From the NCBI GenBank assembly GCA_041228285.1, contig CP166133.1:3071380-3135379 (forward strand): a stretch of 64,000 nt of DNA, read 5' to 3'. Below the pieces are notes generated by a model. The model made no database searches. It was not told the origin of the DNA and was given only the letters and a program-made list of their open reading frames with translations. Made by a program: the position numbers and the translations under genes. Origin of the DNA: Neisseriaceae bacterium CLB008. GTDB taxonomy: Bacteria > Pseudomonadota > Gammaproteobacteria > Burkholderiales > Neisseriaceae. This document shows, one piece after another, positions 54,376 to 63,433 of the stretch. Every line of letters starts with the position of its first letter. Positions within the stretch are counted from its first letter, which is position 1.

Positions 54376-54861
54376 TTATTTTGCAGGGGTTTGGTTTTCT
54401 GGCCAGCTGGCGTAGGGGTTTTTGCTGAGGTATGAGTTGGTGTAGCGTGGATCATGGGTGATCTCTTCACCTAACCATTCTGGGCGCTCAAACGGGGTGT
54501 CCTCGCTGGGTAGCTCGATTTCGGCCACGATTAAAGGCGCATTTTCGCCTAAAAACTCGTCGACTTCAAAGGTGAAGCCGCCGAACTCAATCAGGTGTCG
54601 GTATTTGGCCACGGTCAGGGGACACATGCTTTGCATGATGGCCTGCGCTTCTTCAAACGGAATCTCGTATTCAAACTCTTGTCGAGACACGTTAGAAATG
54701 GCTGACTTTAGGGTTAACCAACCTTGGTTGTTGGCGGTGCGTACACGCACGGTACGGTCAGGGTCGACCGATAAATAGCCTTGTTGTAAGAGTTCAAACT
54801 TACCTAGGCCACGCCAGGCGTCGCTGTGGATCAAAAAGCGACGTTCGATTTCGATGTTCAT
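54376..54861 (-). CDS. CYTH-domain triphosphate tunnel metalloenzyme
   Basis: The 161-residue single CYTH domain begins EIERRFLIHSDAW, an E-x-E-x-x variant of the metal motif, and continues with QQGYLSVDPDRTVRVRT, GWLTLKS, EFEYEIPFEEAQAIM, KYRHLIEFGGFTFEVDEFLG and VAEIELPSED. Small TTMs of this form hydrolyse tripolyphosphate or organic triphosphates. It sits between hemJ and hemL with short gaps, though a role in haem synthesis is not established. Confidence 0.87.
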   Translation of the reverse strand: MNIEIERRFLIHSDAWRGLGKFELLQQGYLSVDPDRTVRVRTANNQGWLTLKSAISNVSRQEFEYEIPFEEAQAIMQSMCPLTVAKYRHLIEFGGFTFEVDEFLGENAPLIVAEIELPSEDTPFERPEWLGEEITHDPRYTNSYLSKNPYASWPENQTPAK

Positions 54862-54875
54862 GCGATTCCTTCTGA

Positions 54876-55301
54876 TTAAAATGGCTTAAACAGCACAATA
54901 TAGAGTGCCAAAATGAGCAACAGCACCGGGGCTTCATTAAACACCCGATACCATTTGTGGCTGTGCTGATTGGTTTTGGCGCGAAAGCGCAGCAACAGAC
55001 GGTAGCACCAAAGATGGTATAAGGCCAAGGCCAAACCAATGGTGATTTTAATGTGTGGCCACACCACGCCTGCGCCCCAGACGCCCATGGCAAACATGAC
55101 CCAGACGCCAAATACCAGGGCCAATAGGCCGAAAGGCGTCATGAAGCGATACAGCTTATTTGCCATCAACAGTAAATGGTCGTAGGTGGCGTCGTCTTTG
55201 GCCATGGCCAAGTTCACGTAGAGGCGGGGCAAATAAAATAACCCTGCAAACCACGCAATGATGAAAAAGAGGTGCAGGGATTTAAGGATGAGGTAAGTCA
55301 T
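54876..55301 (-). CDS. hemJ: Protoporphyrinogen IX oxidase HemJ
   Basis: HemJ is the membrane-bound haem-dependent enzyme that oxidises protoporphyrinogen IX. The 141-residue protein has four helices with KSLHLFFIIAWFAGLFYLPRLYVN (conserved His), MANKLYRFMTPFGL, WPHIKITIGLALALYHLWCYRLL (conserved Lys) and YRVFNEAPVLLLILALYIVLFKPF. It opens the hemJ-CYTH-hemL unit on minus, joining an early and a late haem step. Confidence 0.93.
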   Translation of the reverse strand: MTYLILKSLHLFFIIAWFAGLFYLPRLYVNLAMAKDDATYDHLLLMANKLYRFMTPFGLLALVFGVWVMFAMGVWGAGVVWPHIKITIGLALALYHLWCYRLLLRFRAKTNQHSHKWYRVFNEAPVLLLILALYIVLFKPF

Positions 55302-55410
55302 TCAGTCATTTCTGTGTTGATTGAAAGATTGCCCTCATTCTAACGGGTTTTCGAACGAATATCTAACCACTTGAGGGCATCTTGTATGGCCTAGGGGCGC
55401 ACGGTGTCGC

Positions 55411-56046
55411 TTAATAAAGCCAATGTGTCAGCCGCACGCCATAATAGGCAAAGGTCAGCGCCGCTTCGGTGAAGAAGAATTTAGCCTGTTTTTCGCCGTG
55501 AGAAAAGCGTGAGGTCGGCGTGGGTGAGGTGAGGGCGTCGAGGTTTAGATCTTCCGCCATCAGCTTGGCGCGGGCCATGTGGTAGGGGTCGCTGACCAAA
55601 ATAAAGCGGTTTAAGTGAGTGATGCCGCGAATTTCCTGTTGCACAAACGCTAGGTTTTGATAGGTTGTGCGTGAATTGGTCTCAATGATGATGTCGCTTT
55701 TGGGCACGCCTTTTTTTACGGCATAGTTTTTAGCCACTTCTGCTTCGGTGGGGAAGCCCGGTTTGGGCGTGCCGCCGGTGAAGATCAGCATTTGTACCTG
55801 TTTATTGTGATAGAGCTCAATGGCGTGATTGATGCGCTCTTTGAACACCGGTGAGGGGTTATTCCCCCAGGCTGCGGCGCCCAGCACAATGGCCGCATCG
55901 GCGTGCTCATCAGTGCTTAAGTCGGCATAGGCGTACACCGAATAGCAGGCATAGGCAAAGGCCCCGAGCGACAGCAATAGGCTTAAATAAAGGCCGCGGC
56001 GCAGGTTTTTAAAAAAACGATAGGGGCGATGTTTCAATAAGGGCAT
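55411..56046 (-). CDS. DUF218/YdcF-ElyC-SanA family envelope protein
   Basis: The 211-residue protein has one N-terminal membrane helix (about 18-38) and a periplasmic DUF218 domain: ADAAIVLGAAAWGNNPSPVFKERINHAIELY, MLIFTGGTPKPGFPTEAEVAKNYAVKKGV, IIIETNSRTTYQNLAF and FILVSDPYHMARAKLMAEDL. Related E. coli proteins affect peptidoglycan and enterobacterial common antigen. The arsC-like gene lies 3 bp upstream on the same strand, so both are co-transcribed. Confidence 0.86.
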   Translation of the reverse strand: MPLLKHRPYRFFKNLRRGLYLSLLLSLGAFAYACYSVYAYADLSTDEHADAAIVLGAAAWGNNPSPVFKERINHAIELYHNKQVQMLIFTGGTPKPGFPTEAEVAKNYAVKKGVPKSDIIIETNSRTTYQNLAFVQQEIRGITHLNRFILVSDPYHMARAKLMAEDLNLDALTSPTPTSRFSHGEKQAKFFFTEAALTFAYYGVRLTHWLY

Positions 56047-56049
56047 GGT

Positions 56050-56400
56050 TTAGGGTAGCAGGGCCAAAATCTGATCTAGGGGGCGGCCAATGGCGGCGCG
56101 CTCACCGATCACGGCAATGGGCCGCTCGATCAGTTTGGGGTGGGCCGCCATGGCGGCCATCAGCGCTTCGTCGCTGATGGCTGGATCAGCTAGGCCCAGT
56201 TCAGCGTATTCGGCTTCTTTGGTACGCAATAGCGCTCGTGCGGGTAGGTTGAGCTTGGTCAGCAATGACGCCAATGTCGCCGCGTCTGGCGGCGTCTCTA
56301 GATACAGCACCACGTTCGGCTCATGGCCTAAGTTTTGTAAAGCGGCCAGCGCTTCGCGTGATTTAGAGCAGCGCGGGTTGTGGTAGAGGGTAATGGCCAT
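56050..56400 (-). CDS. arsC: ArsC-family arsenate reductase (glutaredoxin type)
   Basis: The 116-residue thioredoxin-fold protein starts MAITLYHNPRCSKSREAL, with the catalytic Cys in NPRCSKS; an in-frame ATG at 56406 is less typical. RTKEAEYAELGL, the AHPKLIERPIAVIG segment with Arg ligands and GRPLDQILALLP match glutaredoxin-dependent arsenate reductase. There is no arsR or arsB nearby, so an arsenic role is not certain. Coupled to the DUF218 gene. Confidence 0.9.
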   Translation of the reverse strand: MAITLYHNPRCSKSREALAALQNLGHEPNVVLYLETPPDAATLASLLTKLNLPARALLRTKEAEYAELGLADPAISDEALMAAMAAHPKLIERPIAVIGERAAIGRPLDQILALLP

Positions 56401-56592
56401 AAACATCCTAGGTAAATCAAATCAATAATGGGCTAATTATAACATTGCTCGCCCTGCCTCGGCACACACCAATGGGATTTTATTGCGTCGATTGACACGA
56501 TTAATCGGTGTGGATGGTGGTGCCCTATGACGGGCTTTGGTATGATGAAGCCGACCTAATCAGGTTGTTTTTCATCATAAAAAGGACAGGGC

Positions 56593-57099
56593 ATGAGCAA
56601 ACGATGGGCGGCAAAAATGGTGGCATTGGGCTGGCTATTGGGGCTACCATTCGCGGCGGTAGCTGCGCCGCAGCTGGTGGATTGGCAAACCCAAAAACCG
56701 CAAACCTTATTTGATCAAAGCCCCGACATTAAAGTGCTGAACGTTTGGGCCACGTGGTGTGCGCCCTGTCGTAAAGAGATCCCCGAACTGAACCAGTGGT
56801 CGAAAAAACAGCAAAAAAGTCAGCTGAAGCCACGAGTGCGGGTTTTGAGCGTGGCCTTGGATGAGCCTCAAAATATTGCTAAATTCATCAAAGAAGTGCC
56901 GATAGACTACCCGATTTGGCAGCTGAAAGGCGACAGCGCCCAGTGGTTTAAGACCATAGGCAACGTGTCGGGTGGTGTACCTTTTACGCTGGTGTACAGC
57001 GAGCGCTGCCGCGCACGCGAGCCTATTTATGGCTTGGTTAATGGGACCAAGCTCGATCAGGCGGTGGCCAAAGTGCGCCAACAGTGTCAGGCAAAATAA
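56593..57099 (+). CDS. TlpA/ResA-like thioredoxin-fold periplasmic protein
   Basis: The 168-residue product has a signal peptide (cleaved after VAA, about residue 23) and a redox domain with VLNVWATWCAPCRKEIPELNQW (active-site C-x-P-x-C variant CAPC), then LSVALDEPQNIAKFIKE, YPIWQLKGDS and GVPFTLVYSERC. Proteins like this reduce disulfides for cytochrome c or copper centre assembly. A third and fourth Cys lie near the C-terminus. Partner not visible here. Confidence 0.88.
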   Translation: MSKRWAAKMVALGWLLGLPFAAVAAPQLVDWQTQKPQTLFDQSPDIKVLNVWATWCAPCRKEIPELNQWSKKQQKSQLKPRVRVLSVALDEPQNIAKFIKEVPIDYPIWQLKGDSAQWFKTIGNVSGGVPFTLVYSERCRAREPIYGLVNGTKLDQAVAKVRQQCQAK

Positions 57100-57118
57100 A
57101 ACCCCCATTAGGGGGTTT
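57099..57118. terminator. Terminator between tlpA-like gene and a convergent small gene
   Basis: AAACCCCC and GGGGGTTT pair across ATTA. Read on minus the stem is followed by TATTTTG, so it is better for the minus gene. Confidence 0.7.
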
Positions 57119-57122
57119 GGCG

Positions 57123-57443
57123 TTAGCGCGAAGCGGCCCAGGCCGCGTCTAAACGCTGGCCAGCCTGTTCGAGCGTGGCTTGAGCGCTGCTGCTTTGCTG
57201 GCTTAATTCGCCTAATTTGGTTTCCAGCGTTTGGACTTCCTGCTGTAGGCCCTGTAAACGCTGCTTGGCCATTTGTAGTCGGCCTTCGGTTTCGCCGACT
57301 TGGCCTTTAAAGTTTTGCTGTGCTTTTAAGGCTTGTTGGTAGTTAACCTGAGCCGACAGCAGTTCTGCTTCGGCGGGGGTTTGGGCCCAAGCGGCGCTGC
57401 TGAGCGCGGCGGTGGCGATGAGGCAAAATAGGGAACGGTTCAT
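57123..57443 (-). CDS. Small periplasmic coiled-coil protein
   Basis: The start at 57443 gives a signal peptide (MNRSLFCLIATAALSSAAWA) and 106 residues in all. The mature part is rich in Ala, Gln and Glu with heptads (LLSAQVNYQQALKAQQNF, RLQMAKQRLQGLQQEVQTLETKLGELSQ), a likely coiled coil. Low-complexity coil hides family relations; I do not recognise it. It follows an adhesin-E-like lipoprotein by 17 bp on the same strand and is probably co-transcribed. Confidence 0.75.
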   Translation of the reverse strand: MNRSLFCLIATAALSSAAWAQTPAEAELLSAQVNYQQALKAQQNFKGQVGETEGRLQMAKQRLQGLQQEVQTLETKLGELSQQSSSAQATLEQAGQRLDAAWAASR

Positions 57444-57460
57444 GGGCTTACTTTCTCCGG

Positions 57461-57892
57461 CTAGCGACAAACGGCTTGGTATTGTTTGTCGGTAGAAGAG
57501 CCCGCCACGATTTTACGGGTGGGGGCTGTGTTAAAATCAAACGTCTTTTGCCACACTTGGGTGCCGTTTTCGGTCATCAACTCCGTCGCCACGAGGCGAA
57601 TGGTCTTATTGGTGCAGTTGATTTCCCAAGTATTTAAAGAGTATTTATGCTTGGGTAAATACTGGAAATGCTCTTTGCTGACGTCAGAAAAGGTTTTTTT
57701 GTCGCGAAACGTCACCACTTGACCATTTTTCTTGATGCTGGTTTGGTCCAGTTCATGCAGAATATTGCTGTTTTGCGACACCCCTAAAGACAACCAGTTT
57801 TTACCTGAGCTGCTGGGCGTTGTGGTGCCACAGGCGGCCAAAAATAAGAGACTGGCGCCGGCGAGCACGCCTAAATAAGGTTTGCGGGTCAT
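57461..57892 (-). CDS. Surface-adhesin protein E-like lipoprotein
   Basis: A lipoprotein signal (LLFLAACG, Cys at about 21) leads a 143-residue product. KNWLSLGVSQNSNILHELDQTSIKKNGQVVTFRDKKTFSD recalls the surface-adhesin protein E domain known from Haemophilus protein E, and two further Cys (WEINCTNKTIRL and the final YQAVCR) probably form its disulfide. Many Neisseriales carry several such proteins; adhesion is not shown. First gene of a two-gene envelope unit. Confidence 0.78.
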   Translation of the reverse strand: MTRKPYLGVLAGASLLFLAACGTTTPSSSGKNWLSLGVSQNSNILHELDQTSIKKNGQVVTFRDKKTFSDVSKEHFQYLPKHKYSLNTWEINCTNKTIRLVATELMTENGTQVWQKTFDFNTAPTRKIVAGSSTDKQYQAVCR

Positions 57893-58049
57893 GCGGACAT
57901 CCTTCGTATGGTTAAATCGGCATTAGAAATCAGTAGTGTAACAAATGTCGTCTGGCACAGGGGCAAAAATCTGCCGCCCTGCTGGGCACATTGTCTTTCA
58001 TCAAAAGGCCAAATGGATGGGCCATCGTCATCGGGATAACAGTATCAAC

Positions 58050-59858
58050 ATGTCTGACTTAAGCGCACAACACATTTTACAACACGTTTTTGGGTATGCC
58101 GAGTTTAGAGGCAATCAGGCCGCAATCGTTCAGGCCCTGAGCCAAAATCACAATGTGATGGTGTTGATGCCCACCGGTGGCGGTAAGTCTTTGTGCTATC
58201 AGATCCCCGCGCTGATGAAGGAAGGCCTCACCGTGGTGGTGTCGCCTTTGATCGCCTTAATGGCCGATCAGGTGGCCAGCCTGCGTGCGGTCGGCGTGAA
58301 TGCCGGCAGCGTCAACAGCGGTACCTCTAGTGAAGAAGCGCGGCGCATCGCCGACGATGCCTACGACGGTAGCCTAAAGCTATTGTATGTGGCGCCCGAG
58401 CGAGTGGTGAGTCCGAAGTTTATTCGGTTTTTAAAATCGCTCAACATCAGCCTATTTGCCATTGATGAAGCCCACTGCGTGAGCCAGTGGGGGCATGATT
58501 TTCGACCAGAATACCAGCAGCTAGGGCTATTGGCCGATGAGTTCCCTACTGTGCCGCGCATTGCCTTAACTGCGACGGCGGATTCGGAAACTCAGGCTGA
58601 CATGGTGCATTATTTGCGCCTACAGGATGCCCAAACGTTTTTGGCCAGCTTTGATCGGCCCAATATCTATTATCAAGTAGTGGAAAAAAACAACGGCAAA
58701 AAGCAGCTGGTGTCGTTTCTCAAGCGTCAGGGCGTAGGCCAAAGCGGCATTGTTTATTGCCTGTCGCGTAAGCGCGTGGAAGAAGTGGCTGAGCTTTTAC
58801 GCAGCGAAGGGTTTGATGCCTTGCCTTACCATGCTCGGCTTGACCTCGACGTGCGCAACGCCAACCAAAAGAAATTTACCCAAGAAGACGGCGTCATCAT
58901 CGTCGCCACCGTGGCGTTTGGCATGGGCATCGACAAGCCCGACGTGCGCTTTGTGGCCCATCTCGACTTACCGGGCAGCGTGGAAAACTTTTATCAAGAA
59001 TCCGGTCGGGCAGGACGTGATGGTCTGCCGGCCATCAGCTGGTTATGCTACGGCCTCAACGATTTGGTGCTGCGCCGACAGATGATCATGGACGGCCAGC
59101 AAACGGACTTACAAAAGCAAGTCGAGCTGCAAAAGCTAGACGCCATGCTGGCATTTTGTGAAACCTCAGGCTGTCGTCGCGTGCCGCTGCTGGCTTATTT
59201 TGAAGAAGAAAGTACGCCGTGCGGTCACTGTGATCAGTGCGAACACCCACCGCAGCAGTTCGACGCCACCGAGTTGGTGCAGAAGCTGCTGTCGTGCGTG
59301 TATCGAGTCGGCCAGCGCTTCAGCGCCTCCCACGTCATTGACGTGCTCAAAGGTAAAAACAGCGACTATGTGCGCTATCAAAACCATCAAAAGCTGTCCA
59401 CGTTTGGCATTGGCGATCAGCTGACCGACAAGGAGTGGCGCGCCGTGGTGCGCCAATGTGTGGCGCAGGGCCTATTGGACATCGACCTCACCCACAATCA
59501 AGCGCTGGTGTTGACCGAGGCGTCGCGCCAAGTATTGACCAGCCAGCGCCAAGTGTCGATGCGGCCGCTCAAGCGCGATAAGGCGCAAACCCAAGGCCCG
59601 GTAGAAAAATGGCTGCGCACCGAACGCGAAGAACGCCTCTGGCAGGCGCTTCGCGGCTGGCGGCGCGAGCAGGCCCTGGCCGACGCCGTGCCGGCCTATG
59701 TGATTTTTGCCGACCGCACCTTCCGTGAGATTGTGCAGACCATGCCCACCAACGTCACTGAGCTGGCTCAGGTATACGGCATGGGCGAGAAAAAGCTCGA
59801 CACCTTTGGGGGCGAACTGATGACGATTTTGGCCGATCATCATGCCGAAGAAGGCTAA
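58050..59858 (+). CDS. recQ: ATP-dependent DNA helicase RecQ
   Basis: The 3'-5' helicase acts in recombination and repair. The ATG at 58050 (MSDLSAQHILQHVFGYAEFRGNQ) gives 602 residues. Present are motif I MPTGGGKSLCYQIPAL, DEAH box FAIDEAHCVSQWGHDFRPEY, ALTATADSETQ, FDRPNIYY, ARFGMGIDKP-like VAFGMGIDKPDVR, the zinc Cys CETSGCRR ... CGHCDQC, an RQC winged helix and one C-terminal HRDC domain. Neisseria RecQ has three HRDC domains, so the single copy here differs. Confidence 0.96.
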   Translation: MSDLSAQHILQHVFGYAEFRGNQAAIVQALSQNHNVMVLMPTGGGKSLCYQIPALMKEGLTVVVSPLIALMADQVASLRAVGVNAGSVNSGTSSEEARRIADDAYDGSLKLLYVAPERVVSPKFIRFLKSLNISLFAIDEAHCVSQWGHDFRPEYQQLGLLADEFPTVPRIALTATADSETQADMVHYLRLQDAQTFLASFDRPNIYYQVVEKNNGKKQLVSFLKRQGVGQSGIVYCLSRKRVEEVAELLRSEGFDALPYHARLDLDVRNANQKKFTQEDGVIIVATVAFGMGIDKPDVRFVAHLDLPGSVENFYQESGRAGRDGLPAISWLCYGLNDLVLRRQMIMDGQQTDLQKQVELQKLDAMLAFCETSGCRRVPLLAYFEEESTPCGHCDQCEHPPQQFDATELVQKLLSCVYRVGQRFSASHVIDVLKGKNSDYVRYQNHQKLSTFGIGDQLTDKEWRAVVRQCVAQGLLDIDLTHNQALVLTEASRQVLTSQRQVSMRPLKRDKAQTQGPVEKWLRTEREERLWQALRGWRREQALADAVPAYVIFADRTFREIVQTMPTNVTELAQVYGMGEKKLDTFGGELMTILADHHAEEG

Positions 59859-60000
59859 AATCCACGTTCAGACAGCTGATCGGCATAAAACGGCAGCAAA
59901 ATGATGTTCAATAATCAAAATTATGCTTAAATATGCGCACTAGCACTACGTGAAGTGCTTAACCGAGTTTAAAGTAATCCGAAGGGTATGTGACCACACT

Positions 60001-62334
60001 ATGTTAGAAAACCAACCTGAACATTCTGCGATTGAGCCAGTGGTGGTGGGCGATGATTTTTTATCTTTAGGCGCCTATGCTGAGCGTGCCTATTTAGAAT
60101 ACGCCATGAGTGTGGTTAAGGGCCGAGCCCTTCCTGAAGTAACCGATGGACAAAAACCGGTGCAGCGCCGGATTTTATACGCCATGAAAGACATGGGTTT
60201 GGTGCATGGCGCCAAGCCGGTTAAGTCGGCGCGTGTGGTCGGTGAAATTCTGGGTAAGTATCACCCCCACGGTGACGCGTCGGCCTACGACGCCATGGTG
60301 CGCATGGCGCAAGATTTTACCCTGCGCTATCCCTTGATCGACGGCATTGGTAACTTTGGCTCTCGCGACGGCGACGGCGCCGCCGCCATGCGCTACACCG
60401 AAGCGCGTCTGACCCCGATCGCCGATCTGTTGCTGTCGGAAATCGACATGGGTACGGTGGATTTTGCCCCTAACTACGATGGTGCTTTTTTTGAGCCACA
60501 GGTTTTGCCGGCACGTTTGCCGATGGTGTTGCTCAATGGGGCTTCTGGCATTGCCGTAGGCTTGGCTACCGAGATTCCCTCGCACAACTTGACTGAAGTA
60601 GCCGAAGCCGCCGTGGCATTATTGAAAAACCGCCGTCTGAGCACGGCCGAGCTGATGGACTATGTGAAAGGCCCAGATTTCGCCGGCGGTGGCCAAATCA
60701 TCACCTCGCCAGAAGACATGCTGGCCACCTATGAGAGCGGCCGCGGCAGCGTGCGGGTGCGGGCGCGCTACGAGATTGAAAAGCTGGCGCGTGGCCAGTG
60801 GCGCGTGATTGTGAATGAATTGCCGCCGGGCAGCAGTGCCCAGAAAGTATTGGCCGAAATTGAGGATTTAACCAATCCTAAGCCCAAGTCGGGCAAGAAA
60901 ACCCTGAATCAAGAGCAGCAAAACCTCAAAGCCTTGATGTTGTCGCTATTGGACCGCGTGCGTGACGAATCCGACAGCCAAAACCCTGTGCGTTTGGTGT
61001 TTGAGCCTAAGTCTAGCCGCATTGACGCCGAAGAGTTCATGAACGTGATGCTGTCGCAAACCAGCCTAGAGGGCAATGTGTCCTTTAACCTGGTGATGTT
61101 GGGCATGGACGGCCGTCCGGCGCAAAAAAACCTCAAAACCATTTTGACTGAGTGGGTAGATTTTCGCACCCTCACCGTGACCCGTCGCCTGACCCATCGC
61201 TTGGGTCAAGTAGATAAGCGCATCCACATTCTGGATGGCCGCATGATTGCCTTCTTGAACATCGACGAAGTGATTCGGGTGATTCGCGAGGCCGACGAGC
61301 CCAAGCAAGACCTGATGAATGCGTTTGCCCTCAGCGACATTCAGGCTGAAGATATTTTAGAGATTCGCCTACGCCAGCTGGCGCGCTTGGAAGGCATTAA
61401 GCTGGAGCAAGAGTTGAATAAGCTCAAAGAAGAGCGTGATGAGTTGAATCGGCTGTTGGGTGACGACAACGCCAAACGCCGTTTGATCATCAAAGAAATC
61501 ACCGATGACACCAAAAAATTTGGCGACGAACGCCGCACCTTAATCGAATCCGCCGACCGCGCCGTATTGACGCAAAGCACGGCCGATGAGCCGATTACCC
61601 TGATTTTGTCGCAGCAAGGCTGGCTGCGTGCGCGCTCTGGCCATCATCTAGACTTAAGCCAAACCACGTTTAAAGAGGGCGATGATTTAAGGCAGGTGCT
61701 GGAAGGGCGCACCATTTGGCCCGTTATTGTGTTGGATACCTTAGGCCGCGCCTACACCATTGATGCGGCCGACGTGCCCAGCGGGCGTGGTGATGGCGCC
61801 CCGATTGGTTCCTTGGTTGAGCTGCAAGACGGCGCTCAAGTGGCTCACGTTTTGACGGGCTTGCCAGAAGACCTATACGTGATGAGCCACACCGGTGGTT
61901 ATGGCTATATTTCGCAGTTGAAAGACATGATCAGCCGCGTCAAAGCCGGTAAGGCTTTCATGAGTTTAGAACAAGGCGAGACCTTGCTGGCGCCGATCCG
62001 CGTGAGTAAGGCCAGCATTGCGCCTGAGTCGGGCGCCTGCCTGGTGTTGGCGTCTAGCGACAACCGGGTGTTGGCGTTTGGCCTAGATGAACTGAAGCTG
62101 ATGAGTAAAGGCCGTGGTCTACAGTTGATGCGCCTATTGGATAAAGAAGTGCTCAAATCGGCCTGCGTGACCGAACAGCCGCAGGTGACCTGCCACATCG
62201 TTGGGCCACGTGGCGGATTGAGTACGGAAAAAGTGCGGGTGCAAGACATTTTGAATAAGCGCGCTCGTCGCGGTAAAGAACTGCCTGTATTGGGCGAGCT
62301 TAGCCATCTTGACGATGGATTGAGTCAGGATTAA
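60001..62334 (+). CDS. parC: DNA topoisomerase IV subunit A
   Basis: ParC with ParE decatenates sister chromosomes. The ATG at 60001 gives 777 residues; an in-frame upstream extension is unlikely. It has [33 protein letters not shown], the active-site Tyr in [11 protein letters not shown], and a C-terminal wheel domain with degenerate blades. The quinolone region reads [13 protein letters not shown]: the Ser80 equivalent is Ala and Glu84 is Asp. parE is not adjacent. A terminator follows. Confidence 0.96.
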   Translation: MLENQPEHSAIEPVVVGDDFLSLGAYAERAYLEYAMSVVKGRALPEVTDGQKPVQRRILYAMKDMGLVHGAKPVKSARVVGEILGKYHPHGDASAYDAMVRMAQDFTLRYPLIDGIGNFGSRDGDGAAAMRYTEARLTPIADLLLSEIDMGTVDFAPNYDGAFFEPQVLPARLPMVLLNGASGIAVGLATEIPSHNLTEVAEAAVALLKNRRLSTAELMDYVKGPDFAGGGQIITSPEDMLATYESGRGSVRVRARYEIEKLARGQWRVIVNELPPGSSAQKVLAEIEDLTNPKPKSGKKTLNQEQQNLKALMLSLLDRVRDESDSQNPVRLVFEPKSSRIDAEEFMNVMLSQTSLEGNVSFNLVMLGMDGRPAQKNLKTILTEWVDFRTLTVTRRLTHRLGQVDKRIHILDGRMIAFLNIDEVIRVIREADEPKQDLMNAFALSDIQAEDILEIRLRQLARLEGIKLEQELNKLKEERDELNRLLGDDNAKRRLIIKEITDDTKKFGDERRTLIESADRAVLTQSTADEPITLILSQQGWLRARSGHHLDLSQTTFKEGDDLRQVLEGRTIWPVIVLDTLGRAYTIDAADVPSGRGDGAPIGSLVELQDGAQVAHVLTGLPEDLYVMSHTGGYGYISQLKDMISRVKAGKAFMSLEQGETLLAPIRVSKASIAPESGACLVLASSDNRVLAFGLDELKLMSKGRGLQLMRLLDKEVLKSACVTEQPQVTCHIVGPRGGLSTEKVRVQDILNKRARRGKELPVLGELSHLDDGLSQD

Positions 62335-62354
62335 GCCTGTGCTCAAGCACCTGT

Positions 62355-62381
62355 AAAAAGCGGCCTGATGGCCGCTTTTTT
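62355..62381. terminator. Bidirectional terminator after parC
   Basis: AAAAGCGGCC and GGCCGCTTTT pair across TGAT with T run after. The methyltransferase gene converges from the other side. Confidence 0.92.
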
Positions 62382-62411
62382 ATGGCTGAGTCTTTGATTT
62401 AGCCAGGTGAT

Positions 62412-63008
62412 TTAGCTAGGCTTACGGCCTAGGTATTGAATCACGGCGCTGGGGCCACGATGGTTGAGGCCTTCGTTCAGCTCGCGCACCACCTCTTCGG
62501 CCACCACGGCCTCCAGTGGGGCTAAGGTGGTCATGATTTCGTCTAAGGTTGGCAGCAAGGCGATGTCTTTGGGGCCGCCGGTGTTGTATTGGCGCTGATC
62601 TGGGGTGTACAGCATCATGATCAGCATGCCGCCGGCCTTTAGGCTGTTCATGGCCTTTTGCAGCACTTCGGTGCGCAGCGGCAGCGGCAGATGGCAGAAA
62701 AACAGCGTCACCATGTCGTAGTGATCGGTGGCAAACGTGTAATCGCTCAGGTCGGCGACCTCGGTGCGGATGCACACGTTGCGCTGCGCCGCCAGCGCTT
62801 CGGCTTTGGCTAGGCCAACGGCCGAGGCATCGATGCCCAAAACGTCAAAACCGTGCTCTGCCAACAAGACCGCGTTGCGCCCTTCGCCCTCACCAATGCC
62901 CAGCGCCTTACCGCGCGGCAGTAGCGGCAATGATTCTTGTAAAAACACATTGCCGCGTTCGCCAAAAATATAGGCGTCGACGGCGTATTTCTCGTCCCAA
63001 AATGACAT
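62412..63008 (-). CDS. Class I SAM-dependent methyltransferase (TehB-like)
   Basis: The start at 63008 gives MSFWDEKYAVDAYIFGERGNVFL, the usual form of this group; an earlier in-frame start overlaps folX-like sequence. The 198-residue Rossmann protein has GKALGIGEGEGRNAVLLAEHGFDVLGIDAS (motif I) and YDMVTLFFCHLPLPLR. Similar proteins include TehB-like tellurite and thiopurine methyltransferases; substrate unknown. It follows the folX-like gene by 11 bp. Confidence 0.87.
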   Translation of the reverse strand: MSFWDEKYAVDAYIFGERGNVFLQESLPLLPRGKALGIGEGEGRNAVLLAEHGFDVLGIDASAVGLAKAEALAAQRNVCIRTEVADLSDYTFATDHYDMVTLFFCHLPLPLRTEVLQKAMNSLKAGGMLIMMLYTPDQRQYNTGGPKDIALLPTLDEIMTTLAPLEAVVAEEVVRELNEGLNHRGPSAVIQYLGRKPS

Positions 63009-63019
63009 GCTCAGCGTCC

Positions 63020-63403
63020 TTATCCTGAATGTGTGGTGCGATTGTGCCATTCGGCGCGAGTCATGTCCAAACGACAACCGACGCCGCCACAGTCGGGGTA
63101 GACGTCAATCTTATTGGTTTCAATGCACACGCCTTGCACCAAGGGTGACTTGAAGCACAGTCGCATGACTTGGCCGAGCAGGTATTCTTGGGTTTGAAAC
63201 ACGGTTTGGTCAGTCAGCTGGGCGATGCTGGTGCGTAAAAAATCATAGTCAAACACTTGGGCGATGTCGTCTTGCTTGGGAATGAGGTAGGGCAAGTCGA
63301 GGCGAATATTAAAGCGCACGCGCTGCTTGATGCCCTGTTCAAAATCATGGATGCCGATGAAGCACATCACGTCGTAATCGCGTAAAAAAATGGCAGATTG
63401 CAT
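63020..63403 (-). CDS. folX: Dihydroneopterin aldolase/epimerase family (FolX/FolB-like)
   Basis: The 127-residue T-fold protein matches FolB/FolX: AIFLRDYDVMCFIGIHDFEQGIKQRVRFNIRLDLPY (conserved IGI-x-x-x-E), FDYDFLRTSIAQLTDQ and FQTQEYLLGQVMRLCF. The C-terminus diverges from FolB (VCIETNKIDVYPDCGGVGCRLDMTRAEW). The folM-like neighbour favours FolX, dihydroneopterin triphosphate epimerase in tetrahydromonapterin synthesis, over FolB in folate synthesis. Confidence 0.82.
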   Translation of the reverse strand: MQSAIFLRDYDVMCFIGIHDFEQGIKQRVRFNIRLDLPYLIPKQDDIAQVFDYDFLRTSIAQLTDQTVFQTQEYLLGQVMRLCFKSPLVQGVCIETNKIDVYPDCGGVGCRLDMTRAEWHNRTTHSG

Positions 63404-63433
63404 GACAACTCCTTATAGGGCTAATGCCAGGGC

